DNA of 31,226 nucleotides from Asterionellopsis glacialis (taxonomy: Eukaryota > Bacillariophyta > Plagiogrammaphyceae > Rhaphoneidales > Asterionellopsidaceae): the NCBI GenBank assembly GCA_014885115.2, contig WKLE02006521.1:1-31226 (forward strand). Reading direction: 5' to 3'. The translations under genes and the position numbers were made by a program. Numbering within the stretch: position 1 is the first letter of the stretch; every line of letters begins with the position of its first letter. The notes below the pieces were generated by a model. The model saw only the letters and a program-made list of their open reading frames with translations, was not told the DNA's origin and did no database searches. Below, one piece after another: positions 18,908 through 28,739 of the stretch.

Positions 18908-20666
18908 TTATCCAATTGGTGGAAATTCTTTTTGTACAAAATTTGGAATTGGAGGCCACGATTCTTCACCCTCCGAACTATTTCGTTTTACGGAAGTTGC
19001 CATTGATATCTTGATTCGTTTCTTATCAATTTTGATTCCACCACTGCTTGCAATGCGTAAAGCTTCCTGTGCAGCTTCAGGTGATACCATCTGAACTATA
19101 CAAGAGCCGTAGAATGCACCTGTCTTCTTATCTGTTAACCAATGAACGAGTTTGATTTTATCCTTGCCACCGAATACTTCTCCGAGCTTTGAAAAAGTCA
19201 CTGTTAGAGGAAGTCGTGCTAAAAACAAACGATCTTGGAAAACTTGTTTGGACGAAGACGGAGAAGAACCATCCTGTTCCTTGTCGGAAATTGTCTTTTT
19301 CTTCTTTGATGCTTGTTTTCGACCGTTGTTGGAATCATTCGAGTCTGAAGTCTGTTCTTTTACTATGGATTCCGCTTTCCTTTTGACTCCTACTAAATCA
19401 GGCATAACTTCAGGGGTCTTGTATCCTTCCTTGCATAATTCACATGTTAGTTTCTGAGGATTTGCCAAGGCGTCCGATTCACATGATTTGCAAACAATAA
19501 CAGGAACTCCACACAATGATTGGCAACATTTAAATTTGCCTCGATAAATCGACCATGGTTGGCGGCACCAACAACATTTGGCGTGTGGTGTTGTTGCTAT
19601 TCTTGGACCTTGCTCTTTGATTTGTTGCTGGTTGTGATCTCCAGAAGAAACCATTTCACCATTTAGGGGTATTTGCTCCATTCGTCGATCAAATAGATAG
19701 TTCTTGCCATTCCAATATCCACCATTTGGGAAACTTTTGATGTAGCGTTCGATGCCACCTCTTAATTCGTACACACCTTTAGGCTTTAAGTTCGGATTTA
19801 CAGTTGACATTTGATTCAACAACGCAGTAGCACGTTCGCATCGAATCCCTCCTGTACAGTACATCAATACCTGTAAGGATCAGTACACGATAGCAAAAGC
19901 ACGAAGGTTAGACATGCACTCACAAAAAAGCTGATTAGCCTGCACAAGCTTACAATCTTACCTTTTTGCCATTTAATTTTTCTTGTGTCTGCGGATCATT
20001 GAGCCATTTCGGAAACTCAATACTATTGCGCATTTTGGGATCGATGAGTTCCGCACCTCCAGATGGAGGTTGGAAATTACCAATAGCACTTTCGTAAGCA
20101 TTCCGTACATCAACAATAACTGTGTCTGGCTCTGCCATAGCCTTATGATACTCATCAGCTTCTAAATGTTCTCCAGCAAAGTGTTTGAGAGAGGGTGCTT
20201 TGTCATCACCCGCCAGTCCGTAGGCAACTAATTCTTCTGTTTTACGGATTGACAAACTTTTGAATATTTTTGATAGAGGAATGCCATCTGTTAATTTGAA
20301 ATCTGTCTCATTGAACAACGAATTCCATTTCCGTAAACCGTAGCAAAAGTTGCGAACGTCTTGTGGCATACCACTTAGAGTACAATTTAAACCTTCCGGT
20401 GCGACACGTCCCCTCCCAGTAATGTTGTACTTTTGTCCAAGCTCGATGACTTGCTTCAAGGCTTTTTTGTGTTCCTTTTTGGTCCACGTTGGCTCCTTGT
20501 ATTGATAGAACAGTAAAATTGTGCCATACCTGGTATTGTCACGATATTCAGGAGGCACCTCTGGCAACTTACGGAATGCAACTGAGTGACTGTTTTCGAG
20601 TATTATTTGATTCTTCTCCTCATCACCTGGACCATCAACTACAATTTTCGTTTTTGAAGATGACAT
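18908..20666 (-). CDS. TrhO/TSTD2-type rhodanese with Cys-rich and RRM-like C-terminal domains
   Basis: Two exons (20666-19962 and 19870-18908) give 555 residues. Residues ~47-140 are the acylphosphatase-like N-domain of the UPF0176/TrhO family (GRGRVAPEGLNCTLSG). Residues ~165-295 are a rhodanese domain: IVDVRNAYE is at 184-192 and the active-site loop YCTGGIRCER has Cys240 as nucleophile. Bacterial TrhO hydroxylates U34 of tRNA to give ho5U; the animal homologue is TSTD2. Residues ~334-383 are Cys-rich (CCWCRQPW, CCQSLCG, CKSC, CELC), probably zinc-binding, as in long family members. After a lysine-rich linker (KKKK, possible nuclear signal), residues ~449-526 resemble an RRM, with RNP2-like LFLARLP and a degenerate RNP1 (GAFYGSCIVQM). 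The RRM is the odd part and fits a tRNA- or RNA-directed enzyme. There is no plastid presequence. Confidence 0.87.
19871..19961 (-). other. Intron of the rhodanese gene
   Basis: 91 bp, donor GTAAGA, acceptor ACAG, phase 0. Splicing joins LNGKK to VLMYCTGGIRCE and restores the rhodanese active-site strand and loop, so the boundary is secure. Confidence 0.92.
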
Positions 20667-21892
20667 TTTTCGTTCTCATTAAATACCTTTTTCTATTACG
20701 TTGCTGTTTTTTTTGCCACTGCGTACGCTCGGTATCTGCTACCGATCATGAAGCATCATGATGGTGAATCTTGAACTGTTCGGTCAGCTAGTGTTAACTG
20801 ATGTTTGTTTGTTCTTCTGAGAAGGGGTTCTCTAGAGAGGTCGTCCAGGATAATTTTCAAAGCTGTGTGGTTGTAATGAGAAGTTACGAGTTACTAGATT
20901 CTCATAACCTATTGAGAATGCACGTCAGTCCGTGATCCGATTTTGACAACTTTCTGTCGGTCGTGTACCGTTCATCTGAAACGAGTCTCAAACAATGTAC
21001 GAGGTATTTACCTGTACCTTTTTCAATTGGGGCCAGTAGTTGATACTCCGTAGTACTCTAGGACCTACATCATAAAAAAGAGCTGTCCATTCGACAAGAT
21101 GCGTGTTCGCATCAAAACAATGGGTCTATGAGATTGTCAATAATTAATAATTATTGTCGCCATGCATGGATTGTGTGAAAAAGTAAAATTTTACTTATAC
21201 TCTTATCCACGTAATACCTACAATACCTACTCCAGGAACAGCACCGAAGTAGTGTACCTGTCACCAGGTACAGTACCAGGGATACATTTCTCTAATGGGT
21301 CCTAAATAATGCGGGAGTTTCTTTCTTCAACACAATATCATTTGCTCCGAAGCAATTATATCCCCAAGGAAATTAAAAGGGTATAATGCACTGAAACACA
21401 TATCTTTCAACTTGAGTTGTTGTTTTCAAAATATGTGACATTTGTTGATATAACGCACCCCCCTGCAATTACAATGCAGATACTAATCGGAAAGAGCTTG
21501 AACAACTTTCAATTATACTTTTATTTTAGTACTGACTGACTTACTGTACTTCATTTGCGACACCAGTACCGGTACGACCAAGACTTTTCCAAGCAATCGA
21601 ATACTGTGCATCACAAGGAATTAGACCCTACTTTACGATTCCCAAGAAAAAGTATATATTAATCCCGTATTTAGTAGTTTTTGGAAAAAACATAGTAAAT
21701 AGCAAAAATTTGGCCCTACGTAGACATTAGCACCATCTCTAGATCACAAATATTTATATCATCATTCACGATCTCCCCCCAAACGAGAACTCCAACACAG
21801 TAACTACATATTTTTACTGAAATCTCATTCACCAACGACATCAATTTTTTGTGGTTTAGAGCAAATTGTATCATTATATTCAATTATCGATC
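20667..21892. other. Divergent intergenic spacer with GTAC cluster C
   Basis: 1.2 kb without a supported gene, between divergently transcribed genes. GTAC motifs are scattered over 20965-21290 and 21541-21576. The best is at 21264-21280 (CCAGGTACAGTACCAGG), which shares the GGTACAGTACC core with cluster A. An AT palindrome-like run lies at 21138-21156. The ~170 bases before 21893 are probably promoter and leader of the downstream gene. Confidence 0.5.
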
Positions 21893-22564
21893 ATGACAGT
21901 GAATATGGTTTATCCATCAAACATCAGTAAGGAAAAGAATCAAGGGGTTCTGATCCGTGGACCAGAATGGCTAGAATTTATTGCCCAGGCTGAAGTACAA
22001 GAATCTTCCTCAACAAGTAGTTGTGACGATTCCTCATCTGTATGTTCGACTTTGACTAGCTTCACATGTTTCAATACAACCAATATAAAGGCACTTGGTG
22101 AATCAGTACTACATGTTTTGGGTGTTGACGAGGCCATGAAAAATTTACAAGATGAAAATGATATTCGTTATCATGAACAACAGCAAGAGTCGGCAATGGC
22201 ATCCAATCAAAGAGCACAAAGAAGACGGAGCAGCTTTGCTAGTACAAGCAATGTGCATGCTCCAAATGGAAGGCAATCAAGTAAATATCACGAAGCTGTA
22301 GCTGAAGACTTTTTGCTTCAAAATAAAAAGGCTTTGTCAACTTTACGATCAACGTTGCAGGATAAAGATAAGTTCAAAAAGTTTACTCAAGAAGTCAAAG
22401 CGCATTTACTTTGTGCTCAAACAAAAACAAGATTACATGAAATTGTAAACGATGATGAAGAATTCCGACGATTTCAGCATCTCTTGCGTCAAACAAAAAT
22501 GACAACTGCACATGCAGCCACACATTGTGTCTTTGCATCATCAATAGAAGATCTTTCACTGTGA
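21893..22564 (+). CDS. Unrecognised 223-residue protein
   Basis: The first ATG in the frame is 21893; a longer frame begins at a TTG (21866). I do not recognise a family. The N-terminal third has VLIRGPEWLEFIAQAE followed by a Ser/Cys-rich stretch. The middle has KALGESVLHVLGVDEAMKN and a basic patch RAQRRRSS (a possible phosphorylation or nuclear-localisation motif). Residues ~140-210 are charged and probably helical (AVAEDFLLQNKKALSTL, KFKKFTQEVKAHLL, EEFRRFQHLLRQ). No signal peptide or membrane segment. The intact, compositionally ordinary frame supports a real gene, perhaps lineage-specific and regulatory. Confidence 0.65.
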   Translation: MTVNMVYPSNISKEKNQGVLIRGPEWLEFIAQAEVQESSSTSSCDDSSSVCSTLTSFTCFNTTNIKALGESVLHVLGVDEAMKNLQDENDIRYHEQQQESAMASNQRAQRRRSSFASTSNVHAPNGRQSSKYHEAVAEDFLLQNKKALSTLRSTLQDKDKFKKFTQEVKAHLLCAQTKTRLHEIVNDDEEFRRFQHLLRQTKMTTAHAATHCVFASSIEDLSL

Positions 22565-22645
22565 AAATAAAATTATAAAGATTAGAGAAAGATAGATAGA
22601 TCATTGACTGTGAATATAAAATTAGAAAGAGTATAGAAAGAGATA
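22561..22645 (+). repeat. Imperfect ~36-40-bp direct repeat at gene end
   Basis: Bases 22561-22600 (GTGAAAATAAAATTATAAAG onward) and 22610-22645 (GTGAATATAAAATTAGAAAG onward) are similar, spanning the stop codon and the 3' flank. An AATAAA at 22566-22571 in the first copy could act as a polyadenylation signal. Confidence 0.5.
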
Positions 22646-22737
22646 TTTTTGTAAAAAGATACATCTACTACCACATTAATCTAAAAAGTGTGATTATCTA
22701 TCATGAATTCTATTATTGATCTTTAACAACTGTTGAT

Positions 22738-24519
22738 TTATGTCAGGTCTTCTGACGGTGTGCTGCTATTCTGGATATTCGCTTCACTTCCTCCAACCTC
22801 AATAGTGTTCAGTTTTCTTTGATCATTGATAACCCTTTCACTTTCATCACCATGACTGCTGGTGTTGTTTTGTGATGTTTCGTCTGACACTTCATCATCA
22901 TAATCCGGAAGGAATTTTGTTCCACTATAACACCGTGTTATGATACAACCGGCGCAATGAAGGAAGAAGAAAATCGAAACTATTACAGAGACACCTAGAT
23001 ACATTTGTCGCGCTCCAAAACGATGCATGGCCCACCCACCAATCACTGAACCAAGTCCGGCACCGGCTGCCGAAGATAGCATTTGAACGAACATGGGTAT
23101 TGTTGTAGACCATTGGTCGTTCGTAAGGGTTATCAAGGCTTTTGAAACATCTGTCAATGTAATCCAAAAACAAGCAAACGTAAGTCCATGCAAGCTTTCC
23201 AATGCCAAGATCCACCATTTTGTAGCGGGTGTCAACTGTGTATATCCCCATGTCCTGACAACAAAGCATATCATGGATATTGCCTGTAACCCATCCAATC
23301 CACCCCAACAATATTTTTTCAACTGGGCGGCATACCGGAATAAAGGAAATTCAAATATCACCAAGACTCCTACACCAAGGCCACAGAGAAAATTACTAGT
23401 CTGCAAATCATTGACCATATACAAAAACAAAAATCGTTCTACAGTTGCCATTCCTGCACCCATAACAACAACTTCACCTAAGAACAGCAATACTCTAGGC
23501 CGGAGAAAAAGAGATATCAATTCACGTATATCTGTTTGTGTCCTCACTTCCGATGATGTTGGCATTTCTCCGTCAAGGTTGTTATTATTCATGTCATCGG
23601 CTATTTGTCGCTGATTTTGCATCCCTGATTCACCTGTTTCCTCTGCTGGTAGTAGAAGTCCGTTGAGTTCCTCTTCTCCCTCCTGTCTTCCTCCTCCGAC
23701 TTGTTCGTTAACATCACTGGTGTTGTTGTTCACGTCGTCACTATGCTTTTTCAAAAGAGCATCATTTGGTATTTTCCATACTGATAAAGATAAAGATACA
23801 ATTGCCAGGAAGCCATAGTAAATAAAGTTTGGTTCAAATCCATAATGATCAGTCGAGTATCCCATTATAATGGCACCTATCGCCCAACTCAAGGAAGCAT
23901 ACAATCGATACCGGCCATACATCAACTTGTTTTTCGTTCCTAGTAATTGTAAGGTATATGTATCCAAGATTCCGCCACTAACAAAGAGTTTGGTCAAGCA
24001 ACTCATAATAAACATTTTGGTTATGGAATGATACACATTAGGGAGAGCCAAAGTAAGTAACAGGAGAGTCGAAACAACTTTCGTTCCAACGTAGACATAC
24101 TTTCGACATTGGTACACATCAGATACTAACCCCCAAACCGGAAGGCACAATGCAGGAATAAGAGTCATGCAACCCTCTAACCAACCAATTTGGGCAGGAT
24201 TGAAGCCATGAGCATTGTAATATAAGGTTGCAAATCGTCCCCACGTAGAACTAGACAAGGCTTCGAGGAAATATAAGCTTTTGATTAAATAGGACAATCT
24301 CCAAGGAAGTCCATCTACGATGAGGGTCGATGTGGATGGTATAGAGGAGGAGGAAGAAATATCATCCACATCGAAAGTTTGTCCTTGTTGTTCTCTTCTA
24401 TTCTCAACAGCAACTCCTGGTTGGTTCGGCAGTAACGGCTCTTGTAAATTATTCACCCCAACATTGGCTACGTTTCCCCCATCGTCATCATCGGACGAAC
24501 GGTTACTGTTTTGCCACAT
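22738..24519 (-). CDS. MFSD6-like major facilitator transporter
   Basis: 593 residues from ATG 24519, single exon. A polar N-tail of ~70 residues precedes about twelve hydrophobic segments in two halves. The first half runs from LPWRLSYLIKSLYFLEALSS (71-90) to ~249, with AQIGWLEGCMTLIPALCLPV and YGRYRLYASLSWAIGAIIMG (201-220). The second runs from ~341 to ~535 and includes ESLHGLTFACFWIT (441-454). These are hallmarks of the MFS_1-like/MFSD6 family, related to LacY/NupG-type permeases. A ~90-residue acidic, Asn/Gln/Glu-rich cytosolic loop (~251-340) separates the halves. The substrate is unknown; family members are poorly characterised. There is no plastid presequence, so plasma membrane or an internal membrane is likely. 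It is divergent from the fucose mutarotase gene 567 bp away; a shared sugar role would be speculation. Confidence 0.85.
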   Translation of the reverse strand: MWQNSNRSSDDDDGGNVANVGVNNLQEPLLPNQPGVAVENRREQQGQTFDVDDISSSSSIPSTSTLIVDGLPWRLSYLIKSLYFLEALSSSTWGRFATLYYNAHGFNPAQIGWLEGCMTLIPALCLPVWGLVSDVYQCRKYVYVGTKVVSTLLLLTLALPNVYHSITKMFIMSCLTKLFVSGGILDTYTLQLLGTKNKLMYGRYRLYASLSWAIGAIIMGYSTDHYGFEPNFIYYGFLAIVSLSLSVWKIPNDALLKKHSDDVNNNTSDVNEQVGGGRQEGEEELNGLLLPAEETGESGMQNQRQIADDMNNNNLDGEMPTSSEVRTQTDIRELISLFLRPRVLLFLGEVVVMGAGMATVERFLFLYMVNDLQTSNFLCGLGVGVLVIFEFPLFRYAAQLKKYCWGGLDGLQAISMICFVVRTWGYTQLTPATKWWILALESLHGLTFACFWITLTDVSKALITLTNDQWSTTIPMFVQMLSSAAGAGLGSVIGGWAMHRFGARQMYLGVSVIVSIFFFLHCAGCIITRCYSGTKFLPDYDDEVSDETSQNNTSSHGDESERVINDQRKLNTIEVGGSEANIQNSSTPSEDLT

Positions 24520-25086
24520 TCTATAGACAGATATACTATTGAATTAGGCACTTGCAAGAACCAACAACAACTGCGTCGCAACAACAGAGACACTGGGATC
24601 GCTGTTGCCTTCAAGATGAATGAAAGTCTGGTTGGAGGGAAGATGAGCACAGGAAAGAAAAATTGTGTAGAAAAAGGTAGTTTTGTCTTAATATTTAGAA
24701 ATGAAAATCAGACTCTTACAAAAGTTTTATGAGACATCATTCTGAGTAAATTTGTACGTTATATACAAACGACGTGACATATATTTTCCAAAATTATGAA
24801 TATAAAGGATATTTTATTAATACCTAGAACCTTCTATGTTAAACAGGAATGTAGGCATTATTTCCAGCCCTAACAAGTTTGTTTTAGGTTAGGATTAGAG
24901 ATTATCGGGATGGTAGTTGGGTCAGAAGAAAAGATACTTCTTCTGTGGATCCATTCCGGATCGCATCATTTGTGTTGCTTGATTCATCCAGATTTGGAAT
25001 ACAAACATGCAGCAGAGAAGACGAGTGGCCAAAATCAATAAATAGTAAGATAATCAGAAGAACTGCAACTGACCTAGACATCTATC
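24520..25086. other. Divergent intergenic spacer
   Basis: 567 bp between the MFS gene (minus) and the mutarotase gene (plus), presumably carrying both promoters. AT-rich. No clear binding-site palindrome or additional gene seen. Confidence 0.5.
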
Positions 25087-25566
25087 ATGGGATTACTCAA
25101 AGGTATTGATCCACTTCTCACTGCGGATTTACTGTATGTATTACGATCTATGGGTCATGGGGATAAACTTTGTGTTTGCGACTGTAACTTTCCAGCCGCT
25201 GAGGTTGCAACGAAAACAACAAGTGGCAAATGCATCGTATTGACTGTATCACTTCCAGAAGCATTGTCAGCGATATGTTCAGTCCTTCCACTGGATTACT
25301 TTGTAGATGATCCTGTCGGATACATGTCACCACAAAAGGGTATGACCTTACCTCCCGCCGGACTTGAAGTTCTCGAAGCTTTGAAAAATTCTATTGCAGA
25401 ACATTCTTCTCCTGATATTAAAACATCACCTATTGATAGATTTCAATTTTACGACGAAGCAAGGAAATGTTATGCTGTTGTCCAAACATTAGAACGTAGA
25501 CCCTATGGGAATGCCATTCTCACAAAAGGTGTGGTTGGACCTGATGGGAAAGATTTGAAACCTTAG
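25087..25566 (+). CDS. L-fucose mutarotase, RbsD/FucU family
   Basis: 159 residues from ATG 25087, close to the ~140-150 residues typical of the family. The opening LLKGIDPLLTADLLYVLRSMGHGD is the RbsD/FucU N-terminal motif, with His24 and Asp26 in GHGD. DCNFPA (32-37) and the C-terminal RRPYGNAILTKGVV (137-150) follow the FucU rather than the RbsD pattern. The enzyme interconverts alpha and beta anomers of L-fucose (or related sugars), feeding the pyranose form to downstream enzymes. No targeting peptide, so cytosolic. Diatoms make fucose-containing polysaccharides, so salvage is plausible; that link is inference. Confidence 0.9.
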   Translation: MGLLKGIDPLLTADLLYVLRSMGHGDKLCVCDCNFPAAEVATKTTSGKCIVLTVSLPEALSAICSVLPLDYFVDDPVGYMSPQKGMTLPPAGLEVLEALKNSIAEHSSPDIKTSPIDRFQFYDEARKCYAVVQTLERRPYGNAILTKGVVGPDGKDLKP

Positions 25567-26915
25567 AAAGTAAGAACAAGAGAATCACGCCTTGGGGATT
25601 AATTCTTGTAAACATTACGTGGACGTTGATAATCTATTCTTCCCAAAATTATACGTTAAATAATGAAAGAAATGAAATTGTAAATAACCATACACTGTTA
25701 TAGTGCATATGATTTCTCGTAATTTTAAAAAAAAACGTCAGCTTGTGATAGTTGTGTATCAGTATCCAGAGTTGCAAAATTATGAATGTATTCCTAAAGA
25801 ATGGAAATATCGAACGTAATAGGACCAGGACTGGTATGGACGTATTAGTATTCTTGTAAAAGGAGTTTTTCCATTGTCTTTCACCAGAAAACAACTTCCA
25901 GGCAACAATATAACATACAGTAGTGCAGCATGGGAACCAGCTTCAAGATTATACAGTACAACGAATACTGTAAAATTCCATTCTTTTAAAATGAAAGCTT
26001 TCCAGGGAGACCTGTCCGGCACTGGTCAAACTCTCACATTAGTTTGGAAAAAGATCTACCCCATAGAAATCTATTGTGATTCTGTCTTTTTTTTTTCTTC
26101 GTCCATGAACCCACAAAACAAAAGTCAGGAGATGCGGAGAAGAAGATGAAGTATGATACCATCAAGGTATGGTAGGACTAAAGCAGTCGACAACGAAGGA
26201 AGTCTCCTTTCTCCGGATATTGTATGCATCAGGAATATAACATTTTTGTACGATGGTAAGATAAGTATACTGTACAACGTATTGTACTAGTCATAGCGAG
26301 CGTTTGTAGTTTTCTCTAGTTCGTTATATGTTTGATTCTGATTTGACGATGACTCATTTTTCATAATCATTATTTTTTTTTCTTGCCTTTGTCCAAACTG
26401 GGTATATTTTTTTTATAGTCCTATGTACATGGTACATATTAACGTGTACTTGATATAGATACCAGGTACATATCAAATTATCAGCTACAGTTGACTGCTT
26501 GGTACAAGTCAATTTTATAGTTACCTACCTGATACAGGGTACGTCTGCCTGGCAGTCCCAATTAGGGACCTGGCAACCTCAGTCAGTACGGTAAAAGATT
26601 TTTGTACTACAACCAACTGGTATGGTACCAAGTTACCAGGTACGCACTTACCCAGGTACTTGGCTGTGTACCAGGCACCGTAAGGTACCCGTTACACAAG
26701 AATTCTGACAGTGCAAATGACACGACTTCATACTGTACACACAAATCCGAACTGTTCTCTACTTCTTCTTCAACGCATTCGTGGTTGACCTGTGCTGTTT
26801 AGTTGCTTCTCATCCATGCCACATTAACGTCGCAAAGCTCGATCGGAAGTGCCGAACACGTCTTATCAGTGTCACTCGAAGAATTTCGATAGGGTTCATA
26901 AAAGTCAAAACAAGA
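25567..26915. other. Intergenic spacer with GTAC cluster D
   Basis: 1.35 kb without a supported gene. Open frames at 25649-26149 on both strands are short and unrecognisable. The distal part (26420-26695) is a dense GTAC cluster. A small hairpin with GTCCC/GGGAC arms lies near 26555-26570. The last ~130 bases are open in frame with the downstream gene but lack an in-frame ATG. Confidence 0.55.
26420..26695. repeat. GTAC-motif cluster D
   Basis: About thirteen GTAC tetramers in ~275 bp, again mainly as CCAGGTAC, GGTACC and TGGTAC (for example ACCAGGTACATA near 26461, and a run at 26630-26695). Composition and core motif match cluster A at 186-380, more than 26 kb away. It ends ~220 bp upstream of the next ATG, so it may overlap that gene's promoter. 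Confidence 0.7.
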
Positions 26916-28739
26916 ATGAAATTTTTACTTGTCAGAAACAAATATCGTTTTCAATCATCATCATCATCCAAATATAACAGACTGTGTTCTTTTAGTTATT
27001 ATTTTCTATTAGTCTCCATTGCTATGCCAACAATACTTCATCGGAAGACGACAACGCCAACATCCTCTGTGGAAGCATTTCAACTACCCTCGGTGATTCA
27101 ACTACCACCACAATCATCATTTGCAAGACCTCCAACCTTACTCAAAGGAAATGCAATCTCCAGTACAACCCATACGAATGACGACAACGACAAACAAAAC
27201 GGTTCGGCATCTGTGGAAGAAGAGCAACAACAACACTTAATACTGGTTGGTGGTGGTCATGCACATGTTCAAGTAATCAAGGCATTGAACAAACAAAGTC
27301 GACCAAAAAACCTACAAGTGACATTGATTGATATGCAAAAATCAGCATCTTATTCAGGAATGGTCCCTGGATGTATATCAGGAATGTACGATTCGGATGA
27401 AACCTTACTACATTTACAACCCTTGGCAGATTGGGCAAACATTGAATTTATTAATGATCAAGTGGTTGATTTAGATTTAGAACGTAATTTGGTATATTGT
27501 CGGAACAATCAAGATAACCCATTACATTATGATGTGCTAAGTTTAGACATTGGAAGTGCATCACGCGGATTAGATGAAACACAGGGTACACGTGATTATA
27601 CAATACCCACGAGGCCAATCCATGATTTAATTACCCGCATTGATGCCAAGGAACAAGAATTACTTCAAAAACAAGAACGTCATGTTCGTGTCGTTGTCAT
27701 TGGAGGTGGAGCTGCTGGTATTGAATTATCATTAAGTATCCATGGACGATGGTCCAATACATTTGATACCCTAGAAGTAACACTACTGGATGCAGGAAAT
27801 GTCTTACTTCCTAATGAAACACCTGCCTGTCGTGCGGTTCTACTCGATATCCTAGAAGAAAAGAATATTCGCGTACAATATCAAAGTGGTGTAGCAAAAG
27901 TACAAAAGGATTCAATCTGCTTACATAATGGACAATGTGTTCCCTACGATGTATGTTTATGGGCTACCGGTGCAGCACCTCACCCGTTGGCACTGAAGTT
28001 ACAAAAAGAAGGGTTGGGAGTGACAACCCAGGGATGGATTCGAGTAAATAAGTATTTGCAAAGTTTGTCACATCCAAATGTCTTTGCAGCAGGGGATTGT
28101 GCGAATATTGAACTTGATCAAGATCAATCATCGTTAACAACAATAAATACTAATGGTGCTTCCTACTCTTCAAAACCACCACCATCACGTGTACCCAAAG
28201 CTGGAGTATATGCTGTACGAAGTGGACCTGTACTAATTGATAACTTGACCAAAATGTTACAACTTCAAAAACAACAGCAACAATACACACTTCATCACAA
28301 CGACAAGGATGCTCACGAAAAGTCACCACTCACTGTGTATAGTCCTCAAGATGACTTTTTGAAATTACTTGTATGCGGTGATGGAAAGGCACTAGGGTTT
28401 CGCTTTGGTAAATGTATTCACGGAAAGTGGGTAATGAAACTTAAGGACACTATTGATCAGAAATTCATGAATTTATTCCGAGTCGAACACTTACCAGTCT
28501 TGAAAGAGGGTTCACCTTACGACACAAGTCAATATGATGCTAACTTTTTACAATCTGAGCAACCAGAACAGATGGACCCAATAGATGCAGCAAAATTATT
28601 GCAACGAACAGATGACGATGTTGATTTTGAAGTTGCTTGGAAAGTTTTGAGAGATATGGCAGGAGATAAGCTGTATCGTGAAGAAGTATTAATGCATTAC
28701 CCAGAGTTGCTCGAAGAAGAAGTTGCTGTGCTATTATAG
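26916..28739 (+). CDS. FAD-dependent NAD(P)H oxidoreductase of the SelD-associated type, plastid-type presequence
   Basis: 607 residues from the first ATG (26916); the frame is open further upstream from a GTG. Residues ~24-40 are hydrophobic and followed by VEA-FQLP (52-58), a plastid-type cleavage motif, although the hydrophobic run sits unusually far from the start. The FAD-binding site is LVGGGHAHVQV (110-120), followed by YSGMVPG (146-152). The second Rossmann motif VVVIGGGAAGIELSLS (259-274) binds NAD(P)H. ATGA and VFAAGDCA (389-396) complete the two-dinucleotide-binding-fold layout. The GGGHAHV and YSGMVPG motifs and the end GDGKALGF...KLKDTIDQKFMNLF match the family found N-terminal to SelD (selenophosphate synthase) in cyanobacteria and algae, related to type II NADH dehydrogenases. 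Here no SelD domain follows: the protein ends after ~85 acidic residues. Electron acceptor unknown. Confidence 0.85.
   Translation: MKFLLVRNKYRFQSSSSSKYNRLCSFSYYFLLVSIAMPTILHRKTTTPTSSVEAFQLPSVIQLPPQSSFARPPTLLKGNAISSTTHTNDDNDKQNGSASVEEEQQQHLILVGGGHAHVQVIKALNKQSRPKNLQVTLIDMQKSASYSGMVPGCISGMYDSDETLLHLQPLADWANIEFINDQVVDLDLERNLVYCRNNQDNPLHYDVLSLDIGSASRGLDETQGTRDYTIPTRPIHDLITRIDAKEQELLQKQERHVRVVVIGGGAAGIELSLSIHGRWSNTFDTLEVTLLDAGNVLLPNETPACRAVLLDILEEKNIRVQYQSGVAKVQKDSICLHNGQCVPYDVCLWATGAAPHPLALKLQKEGLGVTTQGWIRVNKYLQSLSHPNVFAAGDCANIELDQDQSSLTTINTNGASYSSKPPPSRVPKAGVYAVRSGPVLIDNLTKMLQLQKQQQQYTLHHNDKDAHEKSPLTVYSPQDDFLKLLVCGDGKALGFRFGKCIHGKWVMKLKDTIDQKFMNLFRVEHLPVLKEGSPYDTSQYDANFLQSEQPEQMDPIDAAKLLQRTDDDVDFEVAWKVLRDMAGDKLYREEVLMHYPELLEEEVAVLL

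Noticed and set aside
22738..25566. MFS transporter and fucose mutarotase as a functional sugar-uptake pair
   Set aside because: They are divergent neighbours in a nuclear genome where proximity says little, and MFSD6-like proteins are not known as fucose carriers. Kept as speculation only.
2417..25623. Shared 13-mer AACATTACGTGGA shortly after two stop codons (2417-2429 and 25611-25623)
   Set aside because: In 31 kb several shared 13-mers are expected by chance, so this is not evidence for a common 3' element.
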